From QHVT01 sp036399015 (GTDB taxonomy: Bacteria > Acidobacteriota > Thermoanaerobaculia > Gp7-AA8), in the NCBI GenBank assembly GCA_036399015.1, contig DASWNW010000016.1:1-64000 (forward strand): a stretch of DNA of 64,000 bases. Reading direction: 5' to 3'. Made by a program: the position numbers and the translations under genes. The notes under the pieces were generated by a model, which saw only the letters and a list, made by a program, of their open reading frames with translations, was not told the origin of the DNA and searched no databases. Below are positions 32,711 through 41,906 of this stretch, piece after piece. Within the stretch, counting starts at the first letter, position 1. Each line of letters begins with the position of its first letter.

Positions 32711-33628
32711 ATGCCCATTCTCGTCGTCGGAAGTGTTGCGTTCGATGCCCTCCAGACCCCGTTCGGGAAGGTCGATCGCTGCATCGGCGGGTCCGCGACT
32801 TACTTCTCCGTCGCGGCGTCGTTCTTCACGGAGGTCGCGCTCGTGGCGGTGGTCGGCGACGACTTCACCGAGGAGGATGCGTCGATCTTCAAGGGGCGCA
32901 ACATCAACACCGACGGGCTGCAGCGGGTGGCGGGGGAGAAGACCTTCTTCTGGAGCGGCGAGTATGGGTACGACCTCAACGTGGCGAAGACGCGCGACAC
33001 GCAGCTCAATGTGTTCGCCGACTTCAAGCCGCAACTGAGCGAGGCGCAACGCAGTCCCGACGTGCTGTTCCTGGCGAACATCCAGCCGGAGCTGCAGCTC
33101 GACGTGCTCCGGCAGACGAACCGCCCGCGGCTCGTCGCGCTCGACACGATGAACCTCTGGATCGACATCAAGCGCGACGCGCTGGAGCAGGTCATCCGCG
33201 AGGTCGACCTCGTCATCATCAACGAGGCCGAGGTGCGGATGTTCACGAAGGAGGCGAACCTCGTGAAGGGGGCGCGCCAGATCCTGGCGCTCGGGCCGCA
33301 GACGCTGGTGGTCAAGCGCGGCGAGTACGGCGTGCTGATGGTGCGCAACGACGCCATCTTCGCCGCGCCCGCCTATCCGCTCGAGAACGTCTTCGATCCG
33401 ACCGGCGCCGGCGACACGTTCGCGGGCGGTTTCCTCGGCTACCTCGCCTCGCGGCGCGAGGTGACGGACCACGAGCTGCGCCGCGCCATCATCTTCGGCA
33501 GCGTGCTGGCGTCGTTCACCGTCGAGAAGTTCTCGCTCGACCGGCTGCGCGAGATCACGCTCAGCGACGTGCACGAGCGCTATCAGGACTTCCGCGCGCT
33601 CACGCACTTTGAAGATCACGACCGGTAA
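32711..33628 (+). CDS. PfkB-family carbohydrate kinase
   Basis: This 305-residue cytosolic ribokinase-fold enzyme has the N-terminal GSVAFDAL and GGSATYFS substrate-lid region and the C-terminal signature DPTGAGDTFAGG with the catalytic Asp and anion hole. The phosphorylated sugar or nucleoside cannot be read from sequence. AAAGGA provides a ribosome-binding site. Its stop abuts the stop of the convergent amidohydrolase with no spacer. Confidence 0.85.
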   Translation: MPILVVGSVAFDALQTPFGKVDRCIGGSATYFSVAASFFTEVALVAVVGDDFTEEDASIFKGRNINTDGLQRVAGEKTFFWSGEYGYDLNVAKTRDTQLNVFADFKPQLSEAQRSPDVLFLANIQPELQLDVLRQTNRPRLVALDTMNLWIDIKRDALEQVIREVDLVIINEAEVRMFTKEANLVKGARQILALGPQTLVVKRGEYGVLMVRNDAIFAAPAYPLENVFDPTGAGDTFAGGFLGYLASRREVTDHELRRAIIFGSVLASFTVEKFSLDRLREITLSDVHERYQDFRALTHFEDHDR

Positions 33629-35290
33629 TCAACGGCCGAAGACGATCTCACCACCGACGACCGTGTAGCGCACCTTCGCCTTGTACAGCTCGGGCTGCGT
33701 GAAGAGGTCTCCCTCGACGATCGTGAAATCGGCCAGCTTGCCCGGCTCGATCGTGCCGCGCGTCTTCTCCTCGAACGCCGCATAGGCCGCGTCGCTCGTG
33801 AAGCCGCGGATCGCCTCCGCGAGCGTCAGCCGCTCGGAGGGACGCCAGCCGCCGGCCGGCCAGCCCTTCTGGTCCTGCCGCGTGACCGCGGCGTAGAGGC
33901 CGAAGAAGGGGTTCACGTCCTCGACCGGGAAGTCGGAGCCGAGCGCGAGCCGCCCGCCGGCGTTGAGGATCGATCGCCAGGCGTACGCCCCCTTGATGCG
34001 CTCCGGACCGACGCGCGCCTCGGCCCAGTACATGTCGGAGGTCGCGTGCGTCGGCTGCATGGAGGCGATGATGCCGTGACGCACGAGGCGGGGGAGGTCG
34101 TCGAGCGCGATGACCTGCAGGTGCTCGATGCGGTAGCGCTCCTTCGGCGTGATGCCGGCGTTCGCGTAGGCGTTGATGGTCTCGCGCACGCCGCGGTCGC
34201 CGATGGCGTGCGTGTTGATCTGGAAGCCGGCCGCCCGTCCGCGCCGCGCGATCTGCTGGATGTGCGCCGGCTGTGAGACGAGGAGGCCGGTGTTGCCGGG
34301 ATCGTCGCTGTAGGGCGCGAGCAGCGCGGCGCCGCGCGAGCCGAGGGCGCCGTCGGCGTACAGCTTCACGGAGCGGATGGTGAGGCGGCCGCCGTAGTCG
34401 ACGAGCGGACCGCTCTCGAACCACTGCTGCAGGAGCGCGTCGTTGTCGCCGAGCATGCCGTAGACGCGGATGGGGAAGCGCTTCTCGTCGATCAGCTCCT
34501 GCACCGCGGTGATCGTCGCCGCGTCGATGCCGGCGTCGTGGAGACCGGTCAGTCCGGAGGCGGCGATGGCCTGCGCGGCGGCGAGCACGCGCGCCTTCCG
34601 CTGCGCCGCGCTCACGGGCGGGACCGCCTGGTCGATGAGTCCCGAGGCGGCGTCGATGAAGATGCCGGTGGGGTTGCCGTTCGCGTCGCGCACGATCCGG
34701 CCCCCTGCGGGGTCGGCCGTCGCGGCGGTGACGCCGGCGGCGCGCATGGCAGCAGTGTTCGCAAGCGTCGCGTGGCCGTCGACGCGCTCCAGGGCGATGG
34801 GTCGGTCGGGGAAGGCGGCGTCGAGTCCGGCGGCGGTCGGGAACTCCTTCACGTCCCAGTCGTTCTGATCCCAGCCGCGTCCGACGATCCACTCGCCGGG
34901 CGCTGCCGTGGCGGCGCGCTGCCGCACGCGCGCGATCACCTCGTCGTAGGAGGTGGTGCCGACGAGGCTGACGACGTCGAGCGCGACGCCGAGGCCGTAG
35001 AGGTGGGCGTGGGCGTCGACGAGGCCGGGGAGGACGGTGGTGCCGGTGACGTCGACGACGCGCGCGTTCGGGTGCTTCGCGCGCAGCGCGGAGGCGGGGC
35101 CGACCTCGCGGATCGTGCCGCCGGCGACGAGGACGCCGTGATCGGTTTGCGGCGTCTGCGTGGCACCGGCCACGACCGTGCCGCCGAGGAAGAGCGTGGC
35201 GTCCGCGGGCATCGGAACGGATTCTGCTGTGGGCTGCATCGGTGTGCAGGCGAGCGAAGTGAGCAGGAGCAGCGCCACAATGATTCGCAT
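33629..35290 (-). CDS. YtcJ-like metal-dependent amidohydrolase lipoprotein
   Basis: The 553-residue protein has a lipoprotein signal ending SLAC, so it is probably anchored facing the periplasm. The amidohydrolase_3 fold shows the metal motif VDAHAHL, a carbamylated-Lys region, TIRSVKLYADGALGSRGA, INTHAIGDRG and ALGSDFPVEDVNP. The family hydrolyses amide or ester bonds of varied substrates, often exported in Acidobacteriota and Bacteroidota. A TAGCAT box lies 8 bp before the ATG. Confidence 0.85.
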   Translation of the reverse strand: MRIIVALLLLTSLACTPMQPTAESVPMPADATLFLGGTVVAGATQTPQTDHGVLVAGGTIREVGPASALRAKHPNARVVDVTGTTVLPGLVDAHAHLYGLGVALDVVSLVGTTSYDEVIARVRQRAATAAPGEWIVGRGWDQNDWDVKEFPTAAGLDAAFPDRPIALERVDGHATLANTAAMRAAGVTAATADPAGGRIVRDANGNPTGIFIDAASGLIDQAVPPVSAAQRKARVLAAAQAIAASGLTGLHDAGIDAATITAVQELIDEKRFPIRVYGMLGDNDALLQQWFESGPLVDYGGRLTIRSVKLYADGALGSRGAALLAPYSDDPGNTGLLVSQPAHIQQIARRGRAAGFQINTHAIGDRGVRETINAYANAGITPKERYRIEHLQVIALDDLPRLVRHGIIASMQPTHATSDMYWAEARVGPERIKGAYAWRSILNAGGRLALGSDFPVEDVNPFFGLYAAVTRQDQKGWPAGGWRPSERLTLAEAIRGFTSDAAYAAFEEKTRGTIEPGKLADFTIVEGDLFTQPELYKAKVRYTVVGGEIVFGR

Positions 35291-35298
35291 CGCGCGGA

Positions 35299-35304
35299 AT
35301 GCTA
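35299..35304 (-). promoter_or_regulatory. -10 box for YtcJ-like gene (leaderless)
   Basis: TAGCAT on the minus strand ends 8 bp before the ATG at 35290, in a 44-bp divergent gap with the transglycosylase gene. Confidence 0.4.
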
Positions 35305-35334
35305 CACGGGGATCTGCCGTTCCGTGAGTGCCGC

Positions 35335-35994
35335 ATGAAAACCTGGATTGTGATCTGCATCACACTTCTTACCGCAACGGGCGCCGTTGCGGGGGAGCGT
35401 AGGTTCTCCGCCTCCACGGTTCCGCATGCGAAGCTGAAGAAGCCGGGCAAGGTCGTGATCTCGAACGACTCACGCTCGATCACGGCGCACCGGTTCTTCG
35501 GCAACATCCGCGAGGCGCTGGTCACGCTGCGCAGCGCGCGAGCGATCCCGACGCGCCCCTTCGGCCACGTCCTCTTCGACTCCCGCGCCCAGGCCGCCGC
35601 ACCGGCGCACCTCGCGTCGGCGATCCAGGAAGCGGCGCGCGCCCACGGCGTCGATCCGCGGCTCGTCACGGCGGTTGCGCGACGCGAGTCGGCGTTCAAC
35701 TCGAAGGCGGTCTCCCGCGTCGGCGCCTGCGGCGTCATGCAGCTCATGCCCGCCACGGCGAAGTACCTCGGCGTGACGAACGTCTTCGACGCGCGCGAGA
35801 ACATCTTCGGCGGCACCCGCTACCTGCGCACGCTCCTCGACACCTTCGACGGTGACCTCGACCTCGCCCTCGCCGCCTACAACGCCGGCCCCGGCGCGGT
35901 GCAGAAGTACCGCGGCGTCCCGCCCTATCGCGAGACGCAGGCGTACGTGGCCGCGGTGCGGTCGAGCTACGAGAGCTCGCTGCGCGCGCAGTAG
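35335..35994 (+). CDS. Lytic transglycosylase (SLT fold)
   Basis: The 219-residue exported protein has a signal peptide ending AVAG. The C-terminal SLT domain has the catalytic Glu in ARRESAFNSKAVS, the substrate motif GVMQLMPATA, and AAYNAGPGAVQKYRGVPPYRETQAYV. It would cleave peptidoglycan glycan strands, forming 1,6-anhydro ends. The N-terminal 75 residues have no known domain. The ATG at 35335 gives the signal peptide directly. Confidence 0.9.
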   Translation: MKTWIVICITLLTATGAVAGERRFSASTVPHAKLKKPGKVVISNDSRSITAHRFFGNIREALVTLRSARAIPTRPFGHVLFDSRAQAAAPAHLASAIQEAARAHGVDPRLVTAVARRESAFNSKAVSRVGACGVMQLMPATAKYLGVTNVFDARENIFGGTRYLRTLLDTFDGDLDLALAAYNAGPGAVQKYRGVPPYRETQAYVAAVRSSYESSLRAQ

Positions 35995-36034
35995 ACCGCG
36001 ATCCTCGCCGGTTCCCGTGCGCGAATCTCAGCGA

Positions 36035-36448
36035 ATGCTCGTGCGCCGTTACGCTGCGGTCGTGTTCCTCCTTCTCTTATCGGCATGCGCGACTGCGCCG
36101 CCGTGGGAGCGCCTGAATACCCGGGTGCTCGAGTGCCGCCCCTTCCAGGTGATCACGTTTCGAACGAGCTACGAGACCTCCGCGATCGCAGGGCACGTCT
36201 ACGCGCAGGGGCATGACGATGCGCCGCTGTCGGGAGTGCGGATCGTGCTGCGCGAGCTCGGGCGGCCGGACATCGTGACCGAGACGGCCACCGCCGCGGA
36301 CGGCAGCTTCGCGCTCGCGGCACAGGCGGACGGCTGGTATCAGCTCGAGACGTGCAGGGAGGGGTTCGATTCCGTCGTGGTGCCGGTGCGCGTCGTGCGT
36401 CGCGCCCGCGTCACGGACATTCCGCTCTACCTTCCGCTCTCGGCCTGA
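36035..36448 (+). CDS. Lipoprotein with carboxypeptidase-regulatory-like domain
   Basis: The 137-residue protein has a lipoprotein signal ending LSAC. After a short linker the segment AIAGHVYAQGHDDAPLSGVRIVLRELG ... TATAADGSFALAAQADGWYQLE fits a single CarboxypepD_reg-like beta sandwich. Probably surface- or periplasm-exposed and of binding rather than catalytic nature. An in-frame GTG at 36017 would add six residues; the ATG is preferred for the signal peptide. Confidence 0.7.
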   Translation: MLVRRYAAVVFLLLLSACATAPPWERLNTRVLECRPFQVITFRTSYETSAIAGHVYAQGHDDAPLSGVRIVLRELGRPDIVTETATAADGSFALAAQADGWYQLETCREGFDSVVVPVRVVRRARVTDIPLYLPLSA

Positions 36449-36494
36449 CCTGTCATCTTGCCGATGCCGCGGAGCATTTCCGGAGCGGCGCGCT

Positions 36495-37322
36495 TCAGCG
36501 CGTCCAGGACGTACCGTTCCCCCAGTCGATCCGCTTGCCGTCGTCGCTCAGGACTCCGATGAGTCCACCCTCCCAGTCGACGGCCTTGATCCTGTTCTCT
36601 GCGACCAGAACGCAGCGGGACGAGCCGCCGTGCTCGTTGACGCAGGTGAAGTCGGTGCCCGCCGCCTCGATGCGGGGAGCTCCGCCGCCGCGCTGCCAGG
36701 TGCCGGCGAACGTGCTCCGCGGCGGCGGTGGCGCGGTGACCGCGGCACGTCTCCAGGTCGTCCCGTTCCGCCAGGCGATCGCCGTTCCGTTGTCGCGCAG
36801 ATCGCCGGAGAGATTGTTCCAGGCGGGTGCGTGAATGACTCCGGCGCTGCACGTGGCCGCAACGCGCTGGCCGCTCTCGTTGGTGAGGAACAGCGCGGCG
36901 CCCTCCTGTTCGATCAGCGTCGGACCGCCGCCGCGAAAGTCGCCGGTCCAGCGGCCAGCCAGGTTGCCGCACCCGCCGGCGCTGCTCGTCTCGCCCCAGA
37001 TCTCCGCCTCGAGCCGGTTGACGAGATCGAGCGCGTCCTTGACCGTCGGACCGGCGGCCGTGACCGTGACGACGCCGCGGGTGCCAGTGAGGTCGTAGCA
37101 CATCACGACGGCGGTGGATTCGCGCGTCTCGCCGTACCACGTGCGCTGGTGCGTCACCTGGACCGAGAAGCCGTTCGCCTGCAGCGCCTTCGCCGTCCGC
37201 GCCGCGCAATCGGCGAAGCTGATGTCCCCGGTTTTCTGGCTCGAGTACATCGGCGGCCCGGCAATCACGGGGAGCGTGGCGAGAGACAGCACGAGCAACG
37301 AGCAGATGGTCGTGAGGCGCAT
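36495..37322 (-). CDS. Secreted protein of unknown function with WxNGTxW repeats
   Basis: It is a 275-residue protein with a signal peptide ending PVIA. The N-terminal half contains two Cys residues and a DALDLVNRLEAEIWG helix. The C-terminal half contains two copies of a motif: LSGDLRDNGTAIAWRNGTTWRR and LIGVLSDDGKRIDWGNGTSW, each in a short beta repeat, with a PPPPRS linker between. GAAAGGA lies upstream of the start, so this gene is leadered. No family recognised. Confidence 0.65.
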   Translation of the reverse strand: MRLTTICSLLVLSLATLPVIAGPPMYSSQKTGDISFADCAARTAKALQANGFSVQVTHQRTWYGETRESTAVVMCYDLTGTRGVVTVTAAGPTVKDALDLVNRLEAEIWGETSSAGGCGNLAGRWTGDFRGGGPTLIEQEGAALFLTNESGQRVAATCSAGVIHAPAWNNLSGDLRDNGTAIAWRNGTTWRRAAVTAPPPPRSTFAGTWQRGGGAPRIEAAGTDFTCVNEHGGSSRCVLVAENRIKAVDWEGGLIGVLSDDGKRIDWGNGTSWTR

Positions 37323-37352
37323 CGCGAATGATCCTTTCTCGATGCGGCGATC

Positions 37353-38360
37353 TTATACCCCGCCTGCCGAGCGCACGCCGTACTCCCTGACCACGTCGGG
37401 AATCTTGCCGGACGTCTCGCCGCTCCACCGGGCGAGTTGCTGCAGCGGCGCGAGCGCGACTGCCGGCGGGCGCCGCGCCCAGTAGTAGGCGGCGGCGATC
37501 ATGAACTTCGCGGCGCGGTCTTTCGGCGTCCAGTCGATCGCCGTGAGCCGGGCGGCGACCGCGTCGCAGGCGGAGACGTACGCGTCGTCACCCGCGATCT
37601 CGTCCAGCAGCCAGACGAGATGTTTGAGGACGTGACTTCCGCCGGTGCGTACGCGCGCGTACGCCGGCTCATGCGCGCCGTCGATCCACCATGCGATCTG
37701 TTCCAGGATCGACGCGGCGCCGAGCTCGGAGAGAAGCCGTTGCGCCTGCTTGTTCCACACTCCCGGCCGCACGTAGACGTCGTTTGCCTTCATCTGCAGG
37801 ATGAGGCGCTGCCATTTGGTGCGGTCGGCGTCGGTCATCGCGCGCAGTCCCGCACGAAAGTGCTGGCTCCACCCGTCCTCGTGATCTCCCGATTCGTCCG
37901 GATCGGCGAGGAGCATGATGGCGCTCCGCCGCTTCGCGAAGTTCGCTTGTGCCGACCCGACGCCGCGCAGCGCCGCGATGAACGTCCGCGTCGCGTTCAC
38001 GATCGGCTGTGAATAGCCGTTGCGCAGCATCCACGACTGCGCGACGTCGAGCGGCGCCGAGACGTCCGAACCGTGACCACAGGTGTGCCGCGAGGTTGCG
38101 AGCAGCGCGCACACGTCGTTCTCGTCGAATGGGAGTTTGCGGCTGTACAGGTGGCAGGCGACCTCGTAGAGCGCGGAGCCGGCGGCGTAATCGCCTTCGT
38201 CGCGCAGCAGTGGCATGCGCGCGACGCATTCCCTGAGCACCGCGACCTGGATGTCCTTCGGCAGCGCGGCAAGCTCGCCGAACACCTCCGGCAGGTTGCG
38301 CGGCCGCGAAGCCAGCAGCCCTTCGACCCACGAATGCGCGCGAGCGGAGGGTTCGTGCAT
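37353..38360 (-). CDS. Helical protein of unknown function
   Basis: The 335-residue predicted cytosolic, alpha-helical protein has no signal peptide. Segments such as LPEVFGELAALPKDIQVAVL and HVLKHLVWLLDEIAGDDAYV suggest stacked helices, but no repeat family is certain. No catalytic motif seen. A TAGACT box 8 bp before the ATG suggests leaderless expression. Confidence 0.6.
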   Translation of the reverse strand: MHEPSARAHSWVEGLLASRPRNLPEVFGELAALPKDIQVAVLRECVARMPLLRDEGDYAAGSALYEVACHLYSRKLPFDENDVCALLATSRHTCGHGSDVSAPLDVAQSWMLRNGYSQPIVNATRTFIAALRGVGSAQANFAKRRSAIMLLADPDESGDHEDGWSQHFRAGLRAMTDADRTKWQRLILQMKANDVYVRPGVWNKQAQRLLSELGAASILEQIAWWIDGAHEPAYARVRTGGSHVLKHLVWLLDEIAGDDAYVSACDAVAARLTAIDWTPKDRAAKFMIAAAYYWARRPPAVALAPLQQLARWSGETSGKIPDVVREYGVRSAGGV

Positions 38361-38368
38361 CGACGGCT

Positions 38369-38374
38369 AGTCTA
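38369..38374 (-). promoter_or_regulatory. -10 box for gene 37353-38360 (leaderless)
   Basis: TAGACT on the minus strand ends 8 bp before the ATG at 38360. Confidence 0.45.
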
Positions 38375-38377
38375 GCT

Positions 38378-39604
38378 TCACTCCCGCGACGTCGCACCGC
38401 CGTCTGCCGCGCGCCTCGCCCGGTTCCGCGCCTTCTCCTCGTACATCGCCCGGTCCGCGCGGGCGATCGCGGCCGGCAGATCCTCCCGCCCCGAGAAGCG
38501 TGCGGCGCCGACGCTCGCCTCCAGCTCGGGCACCGCCCGGAGAGCCTCACGCAGCCGCGGGACCACATCCTCCGGAAGCGCGGCGGGAAAGAGCAGGAGG
38601 AACTCATCGCCGCCCCAGCGATAGACGCGGTCGAGCGGACGGACGCAGCCGCGCAGCGTCTCCACCAGACGCCGCAGCAGTTCGTCGCCGGCGGCGTGAC
38701 CGCTGGTGTCGTTCACCGTCTTGAGGTTGTCCATGTCGAGCATGAGCGCGGTCCCGAAGCGGCCGCCGAGCGGCTCGAGGCCCGCACCCTCGTCATAGGC
38801 GCGGCGGTTGAGCGCGCCCGTCAGCGGGTCGTAGAGCGAGAGCTGCTTGAGCCGGTCGTGCGCCAGCGCCAGTTGATAGCGCGCATCCTCGCTCTCGCGG
38901 CTCACGTCCTCCAGGAGCAGCACGACCATCCCGTATCCCAGCAGCATCTGCAGGATCAGGTCGAAGAAGCTGTTGTACCGCAGGACGAACTGCAGCGGCC
39001 CGTATGGACGCTGCCACGGTTGGAACCCCTCGACGAGGAAGCCGATCGCGTACAGGACCCAGAGCGCCGCGACGCTGACGAACACCACACCCGTCGTGCG
39101 GCTTCCGAGCGTCGCGCGAGATCGCGAAAGGCGGAGCAGGAGCCATGCGGAGACCAGAAACGCCGCCACCAGCAGTGGCACCTGAAAGACCATGACGGCG
39201 TTCAGGTTGCCGCCCGCGAAGATCGTGCTGAGCAATGCGTAGCCGAGAGCCGCCTGGACGGCCCAGCGCATGAAGAGACGCGAACGGTCTCCGCGCACGA
39301 AGTTCAGCGTGCCGGCGAGGAGGTAGGCAACGTAGAGGAGCTTCCCGGACTGATAGACCAGGTTCGCCGCGCGTGCCGCGAGCGGCTCGGTGGCCATGAC
39401 GCGCGGGAGCGCGTAGTGAACCGCGACGCCGCAGAGAGCCACGACGAGGGCCGCCCAGCCGAGGGTCCACTGCCGAAAGTACGGCTGCGGCCGCGGGTGG
39501 CTGCGAAGGAGCGCGGCGAAGAGGCCCACCAACAGCACGGCGCCGGCGAGTTGGCTCAGAAGGCCGATGACGGCGATGAGGGCGCCGATCTGCTCGTGGG
39601 TCAT
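38378..39604 (-). CDS. Membrane-bound diguanylate cyclase
   Basis: The 408-residue protein has about seven N-terminal membrane helices (residues 5-235) and a C-terminal GGDEF domain. The active site reads RWGGDEFLLLF, intact. RPLD five residues before it is the RxxD inhibitory site, so product feedback is expected. DPLTGALNRRAYDE marks the domain start. It should make cyclic-di-GMP at the inner membrane in response to an unknown membrane signal. The PilZ protein at 2395-2985 is a possible receptor. Confidence 0.9.
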   Translation of the reverse strand: MTHEQIGALIAVIGLLSQLAGAVLLVGLFAALLRSHPRPQPYFRQWTLGWAALVVALCGVAVHYALPRVMATEPLAARAANLVYQSGKLLYVAYLLAGTLNFVRGDRSRLFMRWAVQAALGYALLSTIFAGGNLNAVMVFQVPLLVAAFLVSAWLLLRLSRSRATLGSRTTGVVFVSVAALWVLYAIGFLVEGFQPWQRPYGPLQFVLRYNSFFDLILQMLLGYGMVVLLLEDVSRESEDARYQLALAHDRLKQLSLYDPLTGALNRRAYDEGAGLEPLGGRFGTALMLDMDNLKTVNDTSGHAAGDELLRRLVETLRGCVRPLDRVYRWGGDEFLLLFPAALPEDVVPRLREALRAVPELEASVGAARFSGREDLPAAIARADRAMYEEKARNRARRAADGGATSRE

Positions 39605-39638
39605 TCGTAACGCGCGTCATAGTAGCGCGGCGAGGTAT

Positions 39639-40298
39639 TCAGCGCGCGACGCGTCGCCGCCGCGCCAGCGAAGGCACGTAGAACGGCACACCGTCGCGCT
39701 GGTACTGCCGGTACGCGTCACCGTACTGCTGCAGCAGCCGCTTCTCTTCGTGCAGCGAGCCGAGGACGAGGTACGCGGTCGCGACGACGTTGAAGGCGAG
39801 GCGGCGCGTGGTCATGTGCGGCGTCAGCCAGAACGGCGCGAGGGGAGCGACGTTCAGCGGGTGGCGTACGACGGTGAACGGGCCGCGGGCTCGGAGCGCG
39901 CCGCTCTCGTCCGCCTCCGGTCCCTGCGCTGCCGGAGCCTGTCTGGCCGGCATTCCGGTGGTACGGATCGCGATGAGATTGTCGACGCCGGAGAGCGTCG
40001 CGATGCCGGTCGCGCGCGCCGCCGCAACGGCCCACGCAACACCAGCGAACTGGCCGAGTCGCATGAGGCCGGCCAGCGGTCCGCGGATGCGATAGAGCGT
40101 CCGCTTCGGGCGCCGTGCGATGTAGTAGACGAGGCCCCCGAACGCGAGCACGGCCTGGGCGTTATAGGCGACGCGGTAGAGCTCCCGTCCGAACGGCACG
40201 CGTGCCGCGAACGCCTCTTTCGCTTTCGTGTTCGCGAGCAGGCTGTGCACGATTGCGAAGACGCCCGTCGCGAGCACGACCTTCAACGCGGAACGCAT
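39639..40298 (-). CDS. NnrU/ICMT-like membrane protein
   Basis: The 219-residue integral membrane protein has hydrophobic N-terminal helices and the C-terminal signature VRHPLNVAPLAPFW, PHMTTRRLAFNVVATAYLVLGSLHEEKRL and YGDAYRQYQRDVPF-like end of the isoprenylcysteine carboxyl methyltransferase / NnrU group. The family is thought to methylate or modify small or lipid substrates; the substrate here is unknown. Confidence 0.75.
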   Translation of the reverse strand: MRSALKVVLATGVFAIVHSLLANTKAKEAFAARVPFGRELYRVAYNAQAVLAFGGLVYYIARRPKRTLYRIRGPLAGLMRLGQFAGVAWAVAAARATGIATLSGVDNLIAIRTTGMPARQAPAAQGPEADESGALRARGPFTVVRHPLNVAPLAPFWLTPHMTTRRLAFNVVATAYLVLGSLHEEKRLLQQYGDAYRQYQRDGVPFYVPSLARRRRVAR

Positions 40299-40537
40299 GC
40301 ACTACGGTGTAGCGAGAACGCTGCCGGTGCGTTGCGCGGCGTCAATGCGAGTGGACGATTCCGTCCGGGCCGCACCAGTCGGGCTCAACCCGAGCACGCG
40401 GCCGTGGTCACCGAGATCGAACGGCTGAATCTCGATCGTTCCCTCGACGAGCCCGAGTTGGAGGCGGCTGATCGCCTGGAGGTACTTCGCGGATCACGAC
40501 GCCGGCGGGCTGAAGCCCGCCGCTCCACTCGAGCGAC
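40299..40537. other. Intergenic gap with no supported gene
   Basis: Both strands show short protein-like stretches (minus: YLQAISRLQLGLVEGTIEI; plus: VTEIERLNLDRSLDEPELE), but neither has a start codon or full frame, so I call no gene; a gene remnant is possible. The palindrome at 40503-40522 lies at its right end. Confidence 0.35.
40503..40526. repeat. Dispersed GGAG/CTCC-flanked palindrome, copy 4
   Basis: It has the same 9-bp stem as copy 1 (CGGCGGGCT / AGCCCGCCG), followed by CTCC. Orientation is opposite to copy 1. It lies just downstream of the 40538-41023 gene and may terminate it. Confidence 0.7.
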
Positions 40538-41019
40538 TCACTCCGAGTACCACTCCGCCAGCGCCGTCACCACTCCGCCCTTGATGAACACGCTGTTGTG
40601 GCGGGCGCATTGTTCCGAGACGCGGCAGACGTAAAAGTATTCGAGATCGCCGAGGCGGGCGAGGGCGGCGTCGGGAGGGGCGGAGGCGTCGGGGCGGCCC
40701 ATCTTCTCGAGCACCGCCAGCGTCGTGTCGCCGAGGAGGACGCCGTGCCGCTGGCGCACTTCCAGGATGCCCGCATCCTCGGGGCGTTTGCACGGCAGCT
40801 CGCTCGTCACCGCCACGCGCCACGGCTTGCCGGCCTTCTTGTCCATCGACAGGACGACGTAGCGGCCCTCGCCGATGCTGTAGCAGCCCTCCTTCTTCAG
40901 GCCGGGGAACTGCGCCTGCAGGGTCGCGAGCGGCGTCTCCATGAGTTGATCGAGATAGACCGGTTCCGCGGCGTGGCTGGTGACGGCCACGGCCAGCGTC
41001 AGCACTGCGACTGCGATCT

Positions 41020-41023
<4 letters not shown>
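40538..41023 (-). CDS. Exported protein of unknown function
   Basis: The 161-residue protein has a signal peptide ending SHAA. The body has conserved-looking LMETPLATLQAQFPGLKKEGCYSIGEGRYVVLS, a HGVLLGDTTLAVLEKMGRPD segment and three Cys residues, which could form a disulfide. Start ATGA overlaps the nadK stop, so the two are coupled. Family not recognised; the fold may be SmpA/BamE-like given the G-x-T-x-x-x-V-x-x-x-x-G-x-P pattern, but this is uncertain. Confidence 0.65.
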
Positions 41024-41880
<857 letters not shown>

Positions 41881-41886
41881 GAGCTC

Positions 41887-41892
41887 ACTTTA
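41887..41892 (-). promoter_or_regulatory. -10 box for nadK (leaderless)
   Basis: TAAAGT on the minus strand ends 6 bp before the ATG at 41880. Confidence 0.4.
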
Positions 41893-41906
41893 CCGCCCAG
41901 CGACGA

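Noticed and set aside
40330..40500. Protein-like fragments on both strands between the NnrU-like gene and the 40538 gene
   Set aside because: Neither has a start codon or a full-length frame; kept only as a possible remnant.
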